A stretch of DNA of 64,000 nt from an uncultured Bacteroidales bacterium (GTDB lineage Bacteria; Bacteroidota; Bacteroidia; Bacteroidales; F082): positions 1-64,000 of the forward strand of contig ONKQ01000006.1 of assembly GCA_900318465.1 (NCBI GenBank). The letters are read 5' to 3'. The position numbers were made by a program, and so were the translations under genes. Positions 12,142 through 20,441 of the stretch are shown here, piece by piece; positions within the stretch are counted from its first letter, which is position 1; each line of letters begins with the position of its first letter. The notes under the pieces are model-generated. The model was not told the origin of the DNA. It saw only the letters and a list, made by a program, of their open reading frames with translations, and made no database searches.

Positions 12142-12513
12142 TTAGGCTTGCGCTTCGGTTTCGGCGGCGGGGGCGTTCTCGGCCTCGGCTGCTTTCTTGC
12201 GTCTCTTCTCGTTGTAGGCGATGGCGTGCTTGTCAAGCTTCACGGTGAGGAAGCGCAACACGCGCTCGTCACGGCGGAACTCGGTTTCGACATCGGCGAT
12301 GATTTCACCCTCGGCCTTGTACTCTATCAACTGATAGAAGCCCGTGGATTTCTTCTGGATGGGGTAGGCTAATTTCTTCATGCCCCAGCTCTCTTCATGA
12401 ATGATTTCTGCGCCCTTCTGGCCCAGATAATCTTCATACTTCTTTACCGCTTCCTTCATCTGATCGTCAGACAAAACGGGAGTTAAAATGAAAACGGTTT
12501 CGTACTGATTCAT
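12142..12513 (-). CDS. rpsF: 30S ribosomal protein S6
   Basis: 123 residues. It begins [20 protein letters not shown] and contains [19 protein letters not shown], both S6 hallmarks, followed by an Ala/Glu-rich tail. First gene of the [12 protein letters not shown] operon, with a full consensus promoter 56 bases upstream. In many bacteria the S6:S18 pair regulates this operon through its leader; I see no clear leader structure here. Confidence 0.97.
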   Translation of the reverse strand: MNQYETVFILTPVLSDDQMKEAVKKYEDYLGQKGAEIIHEESWGMKKLAYPIQKKSTGFYQLIEYKAEGEIIADVETEFRRDERVLRFLTVKLDKHAIAYNEKRRKKAAEAENAPAAETEAQA

Positions 12514-12569
12514 AATTTGTTGATTGTTAATGATTTAGTTATTTGTTCTGCGTTCCGAAAAACGTGGTG

Positions 12570-12599
12570 CAAAAGTACGACTTTTTTCTTAATCTACAA
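12570..12599 (-). promoter_or_regulatory. Promoter of rpsF operon
   Basis: Minus strand: TTG at 12599-12597, 19 bp, TACTTTTG at 12577-12570. A perfect Bacteroidota -33/-7 arrangement; the -33 element overlaps the end of the upstream membrane-protein gene. Confidence 0.85.
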
Positions 12600-12989
12600 C
12601 ACTTTAGTCGAAAAAAAGTTATTTTCTTTGGCCAACAGGACAACGCCTATGGCAAATGCTGTTTCTATTATTACAAAAACTATAGTTGCTCCTGTTGAAA
12701 AACCACGACTGACAACGAAAGGTTTGGCTTTGATGATTTTTTTCCATCTACCCGATTTGCCAAAATACCTTTCGAATACTAATCCGCAACCCATAATAAT
12801 AGCTAAGCCAACAAATATTGACCATTTACCAGTCAAAGGAATCATTGAGAACATGACGAAGAGAGCAATTCCCACGGATAGGAAAAAGCCAATGCTAAAA
12901 GCGGCGGCAAACTCATAAGAACCTAAGTAAAAGGGCCATTTCCGATAAAAATTGTAAAAATGATAAAACAAAACATCTAAGAATTTCAT
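12594..12989 (-). CDS. Small integral membrane protein of unknown function
   Basis: 131 residues with about three hydrophobic segments (FAAAFSIGFFLSVGIALFVM, WSIFVGLAIIMGCGLVF, ATIVFVIIETAFAIGVVLLA) and a basic loop (GKSGRWKKIIKAK). I do not recognise the family. It starts 5 bases after wecB ends, so it probably belongs to the radC-wecB transcript. Its 3' end overlaps the rpsF promoter. Confidence 0.65.
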   Translation of the reverse strand: MKFLDVLFYHFYNFYRKWPFYLGSYEFAAAFSIGFFLSVGIALFVMFSMIPLTGKWSIFVGLAIIMGCGLVFERYFGKSGRWKKIIKAKPFVVSRGFSTGATIVFVIIETAFAIGVVLLAKENNFFSTKVL

Positions 12990-12994
12990 GCTTG

Positions 12995-14134
12995 TTACAT
13001 TTCTTGTTGGAGCATCTCGTTCAAAATGAACTCTGCTGCATGGCTGTCGCCGAAAATTTCAGGGAACTTGGTCGGCGGATTGTCGTTGAAATGTTGCCAA
13101 GCCTGCATGATGCGGCTTTCGTTGGCATCGGCGAGGATGGCGTTGCCAGTCTGCACGATTTCAATCCATTCCGTCTCAGGCCTGAGGATGATGCAGGGCT
13201 TTTTGAAGAAATAGGCCTCTTTTTGCACGCCGCCTGAATCGGTCATGACCAAACGCGCATGACGCTCCAAGGCTATCATCTCCAAGAAAGACACAGGAGG
13301 GATGATGCTGATGTTTGGCGAACTGAAAAGCTGTTCTTGTTTTGCGGCTTCAAGGTTGGTTTTCAATAGTTTATTTGTGCGAGGATGCAGAGGTAGCACA
13401 ACGTGATATTGTTCTGAAAGCGTGAGGAGTGCGGAGAAAATGGCATCGAGTCTTTCGGGGTAGTCGGTGTTGGTGTCACGGTGTATGGTGGCGAGGATGA
13501 AAGGCCTGTCCTTCAATCCAAGCTTGTTGATGATGTTGGTTTTTGTTTCGGCGATTTCGGCGAAATGCAAACTGTTGTCATACATGATGTCGCCGCAATG
13601 GTACACTTTCGGATTGTCGATGGTGTAAGGCGGCTCGTTGATGAGTGCGAAGCCTTCACGTTGCAGATTCTCCACTCCAGCTTGGGTAGGCGAGAAGAGC
13701 AGGGTGGAGCAGTGGTCGCACACGATGCGGTTGATTTCCTCCGGCATGGCTTTGTTGAACGAGCGCAGTCCAGCCTCCACGTGGGCGATGGGAATATGTA
13801 TTTTGGCGGCGGCCACGGCACCGGCGAGGGTCGAGTTGGTGTCGCCGTATAGAACAATGAAGTCGGGCTGTTCCTTGAGCAAGATTCCTTCGATGCCTTC
13901 AGTCATGCGGGCGGTTTGCACTCCATGCGAGGCCGAGCCGACGTGCAGGTTGTAGTCGGGACGTGGAATGCCAAGTTCGTCGAAAAAGACGGCTGACATG
14001 TTGTCGTCGTAGTGCTGTCCAGTGTGGACGATGATTTCCTGTATCTTGTTGGCATAGTGCGTCTTGATGGCGCGACTCAACGCGGCGGCTTTGATGATTT
14101 GGGGTCTTGCCCCGATGATGGTGACGATTTTCAT
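12995..14134 (-). CDS. wecB: UDP-N-acetylglucosamine 2-epimerase (non-hydrolysing)
   Basis: Interconverts UDP-GlcNAc and UDP-ManNAc in the cytoplasm, supplying ManNAc sugars for surface polysaccharide. 379 residues, the usual length, with GARPQIIKAAALSRAI at the N-terminus, HTGQHYDDNMS, YGDTNSTLAGAVAAAK, HVEAGLRSFNKAMPEEINR, and VMTDSGGVQKEAYFFKKPC near the end. These form the nucleotide and sugar site. It lies 18 bases after radC. The nearest polysaccharide genes are 20 kb away or more, so its product may feed several pathways. Confidence 0.95.
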   Translation of the reverse strand: MKIVTIIGARPQIIKAAALSRAIKTHYANKIQEIIVHTGQHYDDNMSAVFFDELGIPRPDYNLHVGSASHGVQTARMTEGIEGILLKEQPDFIVLYGDTNSTLAGAVAAAKIHIPIAHVEAGLRSFNKAMPEEINRIVCDHCSTLLFSPTQAGVENLQREGFALINEPPYTIDNPKVYHCGDIMYDNSLHFAEIAETKTNIINKLGLKDRPFILATIHRDTNTDYPERLDAIFSALLTLSEQYHVVLPLHPRTNKLLKTNLEAAKQEQLFSSPNISIIPPVSFLEMIALERHARLVMTDSGGVQKEAYFFKKPCIILRPETEWIEIVQTGNAILADANESRIMQAWQHFNDNPPTKFPEIFGDSHAAEFILNEMLQQEM

Positions 14135-14152
14135 GATGTTCTGCTTGAGGTT

Positions 14153-14851
14153 TTATAGCTCCAACTCTCCTTTTTCATAAAAGCTATGGTAGTTGCCACG
14201 ACTGAAGATGATGTGGTCGATGACGATGATGTCCAAAATGGTGCCGGCAGCGGTGAATTTCTTGGTGAGGCGTATGTCTTCGGCACTGGGTTTGAGGTTT
14301 CCCGAAGGATGGTTGTGGGCAATGATGATTTTCGACGCGCCTATGTTGATGGCATTTTTGAAAATGATGCGCGGGTCGGCAACGGTGTGCGTAATGCCTC
14401 CTTTGCTCACACATTCGATTTTCAGGATGGTTTGTGACGTGTTTAGGTACATCACGAGGAAATGCTCTTGGCTGAAGTCGTCCACGTAGGGCAAGAAGCG
14501 TTTGTAGGCCTCTTTTGAATTGGTGAGTTTGTCGGGGCGGGTGGCTTCGCTGCTGAGCAGGCGTCGACCGAGTTCGAGACCGGCCATGACGGTGATGGCT
14601 TTGGCGGGACCGATGCCCCTGTGTTTCGTCCAATCAGCCAAGGTGAGGTCGGAAAGGGTGATGAGGTTGTTTCCAACCGATTCGAGGACGCTGCCGGCTA
14701 ATCCGACTGCGGTCTGCTCACTGTTGCCCGAACCGATGAGGATGGCGATCAGCTCGGCATCGGTGAGGGCGGCCTTGCCACGACTCATCATTTTTTCGCG
14801 TGGACGGTCGTCGGGTGCCCAGTCTTTGATGGATTTCTTTTCGGTGCTCAT
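14153..14851 (-). CDS. radC: RadC/JAB-domain protein
   Basis: 232 residues. An N-terminal HhH-like part (RGKAALTDAELIAILIGSG, HRGIGPAKAITVMAGLELG) precedes the JAB1/MPN-type domain with HNHPSGNLKPSAEDIRLTKK, the RadC metal-site motif. The historical 'DNA repair' label is doubtful and the true function of the family is unsettled. The start at 14851 is chosen because a promoter (-33 CAA 14903-14905, -7 14877-14884, minus strand) lies just upstream, within the longer open frame. First gene of radC-wecB-membrane protein. Confidence 0.92.
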   Translation of the reverse strand: MSTEKKSIKDWAPDDRPREKMMSRGKAALTDAELIAILIGSGNSEQTAVGLAGSVLESVGNNLITLSDLTLADWTKHRGIGPAKAITVMAGLELGRRLLSSEATRPDKLTNSKEAYKRFLPYVDDFSQEHFLVMYLNTSQTILKIECVSKGGITHTVADPRIIFKNAINIGASKIIIAHNHPSGNLKPSAEDIRLTKKFTAAGTILDIIVIDHIIFSRGNYHSFYEKGELEL

Positions 14852-14876
14852 GTTGGGTTGAGTTGGCTTGTTGGGG

Positions 14877-14905
14877 CAAAAGTACGTTTTTTTCGGATAC
14901 CTCAA
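14877..14905 (-). promoter_or_regulatory. Promoter of radC
   Basis: Minus strand TTG at 14905-14903, 18 bp, TACTTTTG at 14884-14877. Confidence 0.75.
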
Positions 14906-14907
14906 CC

Positions 14908-14939
14908 AAAAAAGCCTCTCCTACTTGGATAGAAGAGGC
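14908..14939 (-). terminator. Terminator of rpsT
   Basis: On the minus strand GCCTCT (14939-14934) pairs with AGAGGC (14919-14914), followed by TTTTTT. It ends just upstream of the radC promoter. Confidence 0.8.
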
Positions 14940-14969
14940 AAAACTAACTCTATGATGAAAAACACTATT

Positions 14970-15224
14970 TTACGCTAATTTGGCGACGTGCTTCGTCATC
15001 TTCGACTTCAGGTTGGCGGCCTTGTTGCGGTGGATGATGCCACGCTTGGCCACTCTGTCGATGATGGAGTAAATCTTGGAAAGTTGGGCTTCGGCCTCGC
15101 TCTTGTTGGTCAAGGCGCGGAACTTCCTGACTTCGTTACGCATGTTCTTTGCATAGTAGCGGTTGTGCAAACGTCTCTTTTCGCTTTGGCGAACTCTCTT
15201 TAATGCATCTTTGTGATTTGCCAT
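14970..15224 (-). CDS. rpsT: 30S ribosomal protein S20
   Basis: 84 residues, all-helical and lysine/arginine-rich, beginning MANHKDALKRVRQSEKRRLH and containing GIIHRNKAANLKSKMTKHV, the S20 signature. Single gene with its own -7 box TAATTTTG (15269-15262, minus) and terminator. Confidence 0.97.
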   Translation of the reverse strand: MANHKDALKRVRQSEKRRLHNRYYAKNMRNEVRKFRALTNKSEAEAQLSKIYSIIDRVAKRGIIHRNKAANLKSKMTKHVAKLA

Positions 15225-15332
15225 ATCTATTTTTCTTTATTATTTCTCTTTTTTCGGGCTGCAAAATTACAACTTTTTTGTGACATACGACGCAATGAAG
15301 CGAAAAAAAATTCTTTGGGTATTAAAATGGCT

Positions 15333-16625
15333 TTAAAATGTTGGTTTTCCGACAAATGCCATTTTTTCTTCATTGTCGCGACGTAAGATTTCGTCCAGCA
15401 TTACATTGGTAAAGGTGTTTTTCTCCAAACCTTTGGCATTGAGGGTGATGGGGATGTAGTTCTCGCCATACCCCCGTGCCACTCCTTTGCTGTCGATACG
15501 TTCGATGAGCATCCGTTGGCTTCGGCCTTGCATCATTTCAAAGTATTTGGTCTTGTTCTCCAACGAAATCTGGCGCATCGCCTCACTGCGTTCGGTTTTC
15601 ACCTTTTCGGGAACTTGGTTCGCCATGATGGCGGCTTTTGTCCCCGTGCGCACCGAATATTTAAAGGTGTGGATGTGGCTGAAGCCGATTTCGCGGGCGA
15701 AGTCGCAACTTTCCTTGAAGGTCTGTTCCGTTTCGCCAGGGAAGCCCACGATGATGTCGGTGGTGAGGTTGAAGTCGGGGCGGAAAGTCTTGATGCGCTG
15801 GCACATTTCGCGGAATTGATTGGCTGTGTAATGTCGGTTCATGCGTTTCAGGGTGTCGTCGGAGCCGCTTTGCAGGCAGATGTGCATGTGCGGTGCGAGT
15901 TTTTCGTGTTGGAACAAAGCCAAAAAACGGTCGCTGAACTGGTCCGGCTCGATGGACGAAACGCGCACGCGGAAGTCGCCTTCGATTTCCAAGATGTTTT
16001 CCGCAAGTTGTTCAAAATTAGTGTTTTCGTGCTGGTAACGCCCCATGTTTACGCCCGTCAGCACGATTTCCTTGAAGCCGTGGTCAAGCACTTCGCGCAC
16101 GTTGTTGTAAATGTCCTCGACGGGACGGCTCGTCGCTCTGCCGCGCACCATCGGGATGATGCAATAGGAGCAGAAGTTGTTGCAACCGTCGTGTATTTTG
16201 ATGAGGCTACGGGTGTGGAAAGTGTCGAAGGCGGGCTGGTAGCTGAACAGGTCGCGGTCGTAGCCTTCGGGGTCGCTGTGGCCGTTGCGGAAATGTTCGT
16301 CGATGATGTCGAACAGGGCCGCTTTGCGCTCGTTGTCGATGACATAGTCCGACAAGCCCGATTGCAAAAGTTCCTCCTTCCGATGGTTCACCATGCAACC
16401 CGTGACGGCAATCAGCGCTTCGGGATGACTACGCCTGATTTGCCGAATGGCCTGTCGGCATTTCTGGTCGCTCGTGTTGGTGACGGTGCAGGTGTTCACG
16501 ACGAAGACGTCTGCCGCGCTGTCGCCATCGGCAATCTCATATCCCGCCGCCTTGAACCGCGAAGCCAAGGCATCGGTTTCATATAGGTTGACGCGGCAAC
16601 CGAGGGTTTTGAAGGAGATTTTCAT
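15333..16625 (-). CDS. mtaB: tRNA t6A37 methylthiotransferase MtaB
   Basis: Radical SAM enzyme that adds the 2-methylthio group to N6-threonylcarbamoyl-A37 of tRNAs. 430 residues. The N-terminal UPF0004 domain holds the auxiliary cluster cysteines (LGCRVN, VNTCTVTN, TGCMV), the radical SAM motif is GCNNFCSYCIIPMVRG, and a TRAM-like tail follows (RSQRMLIERI ... GYGENYIPI). The sequence FKTLGCRVNLYETDA is the MtaB rather than MiaB type. Its start overlaps the stop of the upstream miaB-like gene by 4 bases (ATGA), implying translational coupling. Confidence 0.93.
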   Translation of the reverse strand: MKISFKTLGCRVNLYETDALASRFKAAGYEIADGDSAADVFVVNTCTVTNTSDQKCRQAIRQIRRSHPEALIAVTGCMVNHRKEELLQSGLSDYVIDNERKAALFDIIDEHFRNGHSDPEGYDRDLFSYQPAFDTFHTRSLIKIHDGCNNFCSYCIIPMVRGRATSRPVEDIYNNVREVLDHGFKEIVLTGVNMGRYQHENTNFEQLAENILEIEGDFRVRVSSIEPDQFSDRFLALFQHEKLAPHMHICLQSGSDDTLKRMNRHYTANQFREMCQRIKTFRPDFNLTTDIIVGFPGETEQTFKESCDFAREIGFSHIHTFKYSVRTGTKAAIMANQVPEKVKTERSEAMRQISLENKTKYFEMMQGRSQRMLIERIDSKGVARGYGENYIPITLNAKGLEKNTFTNVMLDEILRRDNEEKMAFVGKPTF

Positions 16626-18007
16626 TTCACCAACACCCCCTCAATCGATAACGGCGAAGCCGAAGTCACCTTTACCTTCACAATCTGCCCGATGAGGCTC
16701 GTGTCTTTCGAGGCAAAACGGATGACGATTTTGCCTTCGGTGTGGCCGGTGAGGTAGCCGTTTTTGCGGTCGTGGCTCTCCACGAGCATCTTCACGGTCT
16801 TTCCGATGAGGCCTTGGTTATAGACGAGGCTGTGTTTCATCAGTTCCTCGGTGAGGCGGTGGTAACGCTGGCGTTTCACTTCCTTGGGCACATCGTCGTC
16901 CCACTCGGAGGCCACCGCGCCCGGGCGCACGCTGTATTGCGCGATGAACGCCATGTTGTACTTGAACTCCTCCATGGCCTTGCGCGTATTCTCAAACTCC
17001 TCTTCGGTTTCGTGCGTGAAGCCCACGATGATGTCGGTGAAGATGGTGGCGGTGGGGAGTTTCTCGCGGATGGTCTGGATGATGTGGCGGTAGGTGGCCA
17101 AGTCGTGGTGGCGGTTCATGCGTTGCAGCATGTTCTCGTCGCCACTTTGGATGGGGATGTGGATTTGCTTGCCGAGGCAGTCGTATTGCGCCATCACCTC
17201 GATCACGTCGTCCTTCATGTCGCGGGGATGCGGCGCGGTGTAATACACCCAAAACTCCTTGCCGCTGGCCTTGCCGAACTCACCCACGCGGCGCAAAAGT
17301 TCCGAAAAATCAATCTCTTCGCCTTTCTTGTCGAGGCCGTAGGAATTGACGTTTTGTCCCAACAAAGTGATGCTCTTGTAGCCCTTTTCGACCAACTCCT
17401 TCAGTTCGGCCAAAATCTCTTCCGAGGGTCTCGAAACCTCGCGGCCACGGGTGTAAGGCACGGCGCAATAGGTGCAGAACTTGTTGCAGCCGTTCTGAAT
17501 CGGGATGAAGGCCTCGAAATTGGAGGTTTGCGTCGGCATAATCGACCAAAACTTGTCCATGTTGGCCGAGGGGTTGATTTTGTCGTTTTTGTGGAACAGC
17601 GGCGCAATGGGCTTGACAACAGGCTGAAATCCAATCTCTTCTCCGAAAAGCAACGATGCTGGTGTGACGATGCCGTATTGCCTGATCATGTCGGGCAGTT
17701 TGGGCAGGTCGTTCATCGGGAAGACCAAGTCGAAGAGTTTGAGGAAACGCTCGCGGTCGGCGGGCAACACGCATCCCGACACGAAAGTGATGACGCTTTG
17801 GCGGTGCTTCATCGCGTTCCATTTCTCAATTCGGCCATACACCTTGTCGATGCCTTTCTGCCGCACCGAGCAGGCAATGATGCCGAGGATGGTGGCCTCG
17901 TCTTCGTTTTCGGTCTGCACGAAGCCCATGCCGTTGAGCACCGTGCGCACGCGCTCCGAGTCACTCAAGTTCATCTGGCAGCCTAAGGGGAGGAGGTAAT
18001 ATTTCAT
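16622..18007 (-). CDS. miaB: MiaB-like tRNA methylthiotransferase
   Basis: Radical SAM methylthiotransferase, most likely acting on i6A37 of tRNA. 461 residues: LGCQMNLSDSERV, a second cluster cysteine in IIACSVRQKGIDKVYGR, a third in SGCV, radical SAM GCNKFCTYCAVPYTRGRE, and a C-terminal TRAM domain. The second cysteine lacks the usual N-T before it (normally NTCxIR). A roughly 40-residue insertion precedes the radical SAM core. It may therefore be a divergent MiaB or a related subfamily. Co-transcribed with mtaB. A -7 box TACTTTTG is at 18108-18101 (minus). The leader just upstream contains heptamer repeats. Confidence 0.85.
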   Translation of the reverse strand: MKYYLLPLGCQMNLSDSERVRTVLNGMGFVQTENEDEATILGIIACSVRQKGIDKVYGRIEKWNAMKHRQSVITFVSGCVLPADRERFLKLFDLVFPMNDLPKLPDMIRQYGIVTPASLLFGEEIGFQPVVKPIAPLFHKNDKINPSANMDKFWSIMPTQTSNFEAFIPIQNGCNKFCTYCAVPYTRGREVSRPSEEILAELKELVEKGYKSITLLGQNVNSYGLDKKGEEIDFSELLRRVGEFGKASGKEFWVYYTAPHPRDMKDDVIEVMAQYDCLGKQIHIPIQSGDENMLQRMNRHHDLATYRHIIQTIREKLPTATIFTDIIVGFTHETEEEFENTRKAMEEFKYNMAFIAQYSVRPGAVASEWDDDVPKEVKRQRYHRLTEELMKHSLVYNQGLIGKTVKMLVESHDRKNGYLTGHTEGKIVIRFASKDTSLIGQIVKVKVTSASPLSIEGVLVK

Positions 18008-18034
18008 TCAGTTGATAGTTGACAGTTGACAGTT
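18004..18034. repeat. AGTTGAC heptamer tandem repeat
   Basis: About four 7-base units of AGTTGAC type directly upstream of the miaB-like start. Related heptamer arrays occur at 34205-34238 and 36000-36044. Confidence 0.6.
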
Positions 18035-18177
18035 GATGTTTGTAGGGCTGTCACATGGATGCTGAGTTTGTCGAAGCATCGTGTCAGCCGAATTGGGGTG
18101 CAAAAGTATGGTATTATTCACAATTTTTGACTTTGTTTGGCAAAAAAGATGTACTTTTGCACATAAAAATATGGATT

Positions 18178-18417
18178 ATGATTGATAATTATCAAGAACA
18201 AACCACGGTATTCAATCCTATGCAACTTCAATTGCTTCGGATGTTTTCCTATGTTCGGACCGAGGAGCAGATGAAGGAAATAAAAGCCGCTTTGTGTGAT
18301 TATTTCTTTACGAAAGTGGGCGAGGGCATGGATGCATTGGAGGCATCGGGTCAATGGAGCAGGGAGAAAGAGGAAGAGGTTTTGAAAGAGCCAATCCACA
18401 CGCCATACAATTACTGA
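18178..18417 (+). CDS. Putative antitoxin paired with PIN toxin
   Basis: 79 residues, acidic and helical (RTEEQMKEIKAALCDYFFTK), of no family I can name. It lies one base before a PIN-domain gene and has its own promoter box TACTTTTG at 18152-18159. In such pairs the small upstream gene is usually the antitoxin that binds the PIN ribonuclease and represses the promoter. I see no obvious DNA-binding fold (ribbon-helix-helix or AbrB). The ATG at 18178 is preferred over the in-frame extension to 18055, which would run through the promoter. Confidence 0.7.
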   Translation: MIDNYQEQTTVFNPMQLQLLRMFSYVRTEEQMKEIKAALCDYFFTKVGEGMDALEASGQWSREKEEEVLKEPIHTPYNY

Positions 18418-18418
18418 T

Positions 18419-18835
18419 ATGATGCGTATTGTATTGGATACCAATTGTTTAATTGCGTCTTTGTCAAGGACGAGTGCGAGCTATGATGTTTGGAAAGGCT
18501 TGCATGAAGGAAAATATGTTTTGTGCGTTTCCACGGATATTCTGAATGAGTATCAGGAGATTATTGAACAGAAAACCACGCCAGAAATTGCGGAAAACGT
18601 CATCCAATACTTGATAAACAGTGAGTTTGTGGAGTTCATTACCCCTTATTTCCATTTCGACATGATTGTTGGTGACCGAGACGACAACAAGTTTGCTGAT
18701 TGTGCGTTTGCTGCCAATGCCATGTTCATCGTTTCGGAGGACAAGCATTACAAAGTGCTTGAAAGAATTGCCTTCCCTCGTTTGTTAGTAATCAGACTGA
18801 TGCAGTTCGTGCAAAAACTTAGGTCTCAACCGTAA
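18419..18835 (+). CDS. PIN-domain ribonuclease toxin
   Basis: 138 residues, COG1569-type PIN domain, probably an endoribonuclease toxin. The acidic metal site is visible: D in VLDTNCLIASLS, E in ILNEYQEII, and two Asp in VGDRDDNKFADCAF. Starts with ATG ATG (18419 or 18422), one base after the putative antitoxin. Its 3' end overlaps the convergent lipoate ligase gene by 10 bases. The RNA target cannot be predicted. Confidence 0.85.
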   Translation: MMRIVLDTNCLIASLSRTSASYDVWKGLHEGKYVLCVSTDILNEYQEIIEQKTTPEIAENVIQYLINSEFVEFITPYFHFDMIVGDRDDNKFADCAFAANAMFIVSEDKHYKVLERIAFPRLLVIRLMQFVQKLRSQP

Positions 18836-19788
18836 ACTAAACAAACAATATCTCTCACAATCTCATTGTCCTCGCGCAAAACAGGAACGTGTTTCGTGCT
18901 GCACCCTTTCAGTAATCGTTCTGCTTCTGCAATGCTTTCAGTGTCAAGGCAATCCGAGGCAATTTGGACATCCATGATGATGGCGTTGGCTTCGTCAATT
19001 TCAAGTGCGATTTCCACGCCGCCCCATGGAAAACGGGCTTTTTTCGTGGTCTTGAACTGCTCCCATCGACCAAACAAGAAATCTCGCGAAGAGATTGCCG
19101 ACTTGATGGTTTGCACCTCGCTTATATTAATTAAGGTGTCGAAATCCAAAACCTCGGCCTTGCCTCCATAAACCTTTTCAAACGAGGCAATCAAAGGCTG
19201 CTTGATGTTTTCGGAAGTGAGTTCAGGGACGAGTTCGCTGAGGTTGATGACCCTTGAGACCACGCTTTTCACGCCGTTTTTCATCAGCTTGGCTTTATCG
19301 ACTATGAGGTAACGCTGCATCATCGCGCCGTCGGTCTTGATGAGGATGGTGCCGTGGTGCAGGTCGTTTTGTTTGCCTTTGGCGAAGGCGTTGCCGCTGA
19401 ACTTGCGCCCTTCGCAGGTGAGGTCGTTGCGGCCAGAGATTTCGGTTTTTAGGCCGTAGGAGAGGAGCGCGTCCTGAATCACGGAGAGTTGCTTCTTCAC
19501 GTCATACAGTTTTTTGTCGGCGACAAAAGAGAAATTGATGTTGCCCAAATCGTGATATACCGCTCCACCGCCCGTGCCACGCCGCATGAGGTAGCCGCCT
19601 TCGTCAAGCAACAACTTGACGTTGCATTCCGAATAAGGGTTTTGGTTGTAGCCAATGACCACGGTCTGTTGGTTCTTCCAAAGGTACATGGTTACGGTGT
19701 CTTCCTCTTGGTTGTCAGTGAGATATTGCTCCACGGCGCGATTGAGGAAGGGGTTGTATTGGTTGCTGATGATGATTTGAAGTTTCAT
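18826..19788 (-). CDS. lplA: Lipoate-protein ligase A
   Basis: Activates lipoate with ATP and attaches it to lysines of 2-oxoacid dehydrogenase and glycine cleavage proteins. 320 residues: RRGTGGGAVYHDLGNINFSF is the lipoate/ATP site, then GRNDLTCEGRKFSGNAFA with the binding lysine, and HHGTILI. A C-terminal accessory domain is present (FPWGGVEIALEIDEANAIIMDV). The start at 19788 (MKLQIIISNQYNPFLN) is preferred over an 18-residue upstream extension. -7 box TACTTTTG at 19847-19840 (minus). Confidence 0.93.
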   Translation of the reverse strand: MKLQIIISNQYNPFLNRAVEQYLTDNQEEDTVTMYLWKNQQTVVIGYNQNPYSECNVKLLLDEGGYLMRRGTGGGAVYHDLGNINFSFVADKKLYDVKKQLSVIQDALLSYGLKTEISGRNDLTCEGRKFSGNAFAKGKQNDLHHGTILIKTDGAMMQRYLIVDKAKLMKNGVKSVVSRVINLSELVPELTSENIKQPLIASFEKVYGGKAEVLDFDTLINISEVQTIKSAISSRDFLFGRWEQFKTTKKARFPWGGVEIALEIDEANAIIMDVQIASDCLDTESIAEAERLLKGCSTKHVPVLREDNEIVRDIVCLVYG

Positions 19789-20099
19789 TCGATCCAAATT
19801 AGACAAAACAATTCTTTGAACGCATTGAGATTTAAATTGCAAAAGTAAGTTTTTCCATCAAATTGTAAAACTGTAATGCAATTTTTGTGGTTTTGCACTT
19901 GGGAATGATGGAACTCATGTGGAGAAAGACTTTTCGTTTTCAGGATTGGTGGAAGAATGAAACTGCGAGAGATTTCGCGGTCAGCCTACCTTTTCTTTAG
20001 CGTAGTGTGGTTCACTCTCGCAGAAGTGGTGAAAAAACAGCAAAATGTTTGCTTATCGGAAAACTTTTCATAACTTTGCGGCCTGAAAACACTGAAAAA
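19789..20099. other. Intergenic region between lplA and the HigB-like gene
   Basis: It contains divergent promoters for lplA (minus) and the toxin gene (plus). A perfect 9-bp inverted repeat, CTGCGAGAG at 19963-19971 and CTCTCGCAG at 20015-20023, lies 45 bp upstream of the toxin promoter. No gene seen. Confidence 0.6.
20049..20078 (+). promoter_or_regulatory. Promoter of toxin-antitoxin operon
   Basis: TTG at 20049-20051, 19 bp, TAACTTTG at 20071-20078, ending 21 bases before the ATG at 20100. Confidence 0.85.
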
Positions 20100-20429
20100 A
20101 TGGCAATAAAGGTTGCATATATGCAAGAAGCCCTTGATTTCTTGAAAGAAATTGACAGTTCGGCATCCAAGAAACTGACTTACAACATTGAGAAAGTGAA
20201 GTTGGGAGTCAAGGATACCGAAGTGTTCAAGAAGCTCACAGGCACCAACATTTGGGAGTTCCGCACAATCCATTGCGGAAACTGCTACAGATTGCTCTCC
20301 TTTTGGGACACAAGGACAAACACGCTAATTGTGGCTACACATGGCTTTGTGAAGAAATCTGACAAGACACCCCAAAGGGAAATTGATAAGGCGGAAATGC
20401 TTAAAAAAGAATATTTTGAGGACAAATAA
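20100..20429 (+). CDS. RelE/HigB-like toxin (phage-derived Gp49-like family)
   Basis: 109 residues: QEALDFLKEIDSSASKKLTYNIEK, then LTGTNIWEFRTIHCGNCYRLLSFWD, LIVATHGFVKKSDKTPQREI and a lysine-rich tail. This order of motifs is typical of the HigB-type (DUF891/Gp49-like) mRNA interferases. It is followed after 12 bases by an Xre-type regulator, giving the toxin-first order of HigBA modules. The ATG at 20100 follows a consensus promoter; an in-frame extension to 20007 would cross that promoter. Confidence 0.87.
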   Translation: MAIKVAYMQEALDFLKEIDSSASKKLTYNIEKVKLGVKDTEVFKKLTGTNIWEFRTIHCGNCYRLLSFWDTRTNTLIVATHGFVKKSDKTPQREIDKAEMLKKEYFEDK

Positions 20430-20441
20430 ACAAACGGTGAT

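Noticed and set aside
18004-18034. Possible CRISPR-like array (AGTTGAC units)
   Set aside because: Units are 7 bases and contiguous without spacers; no cas genes in the window.
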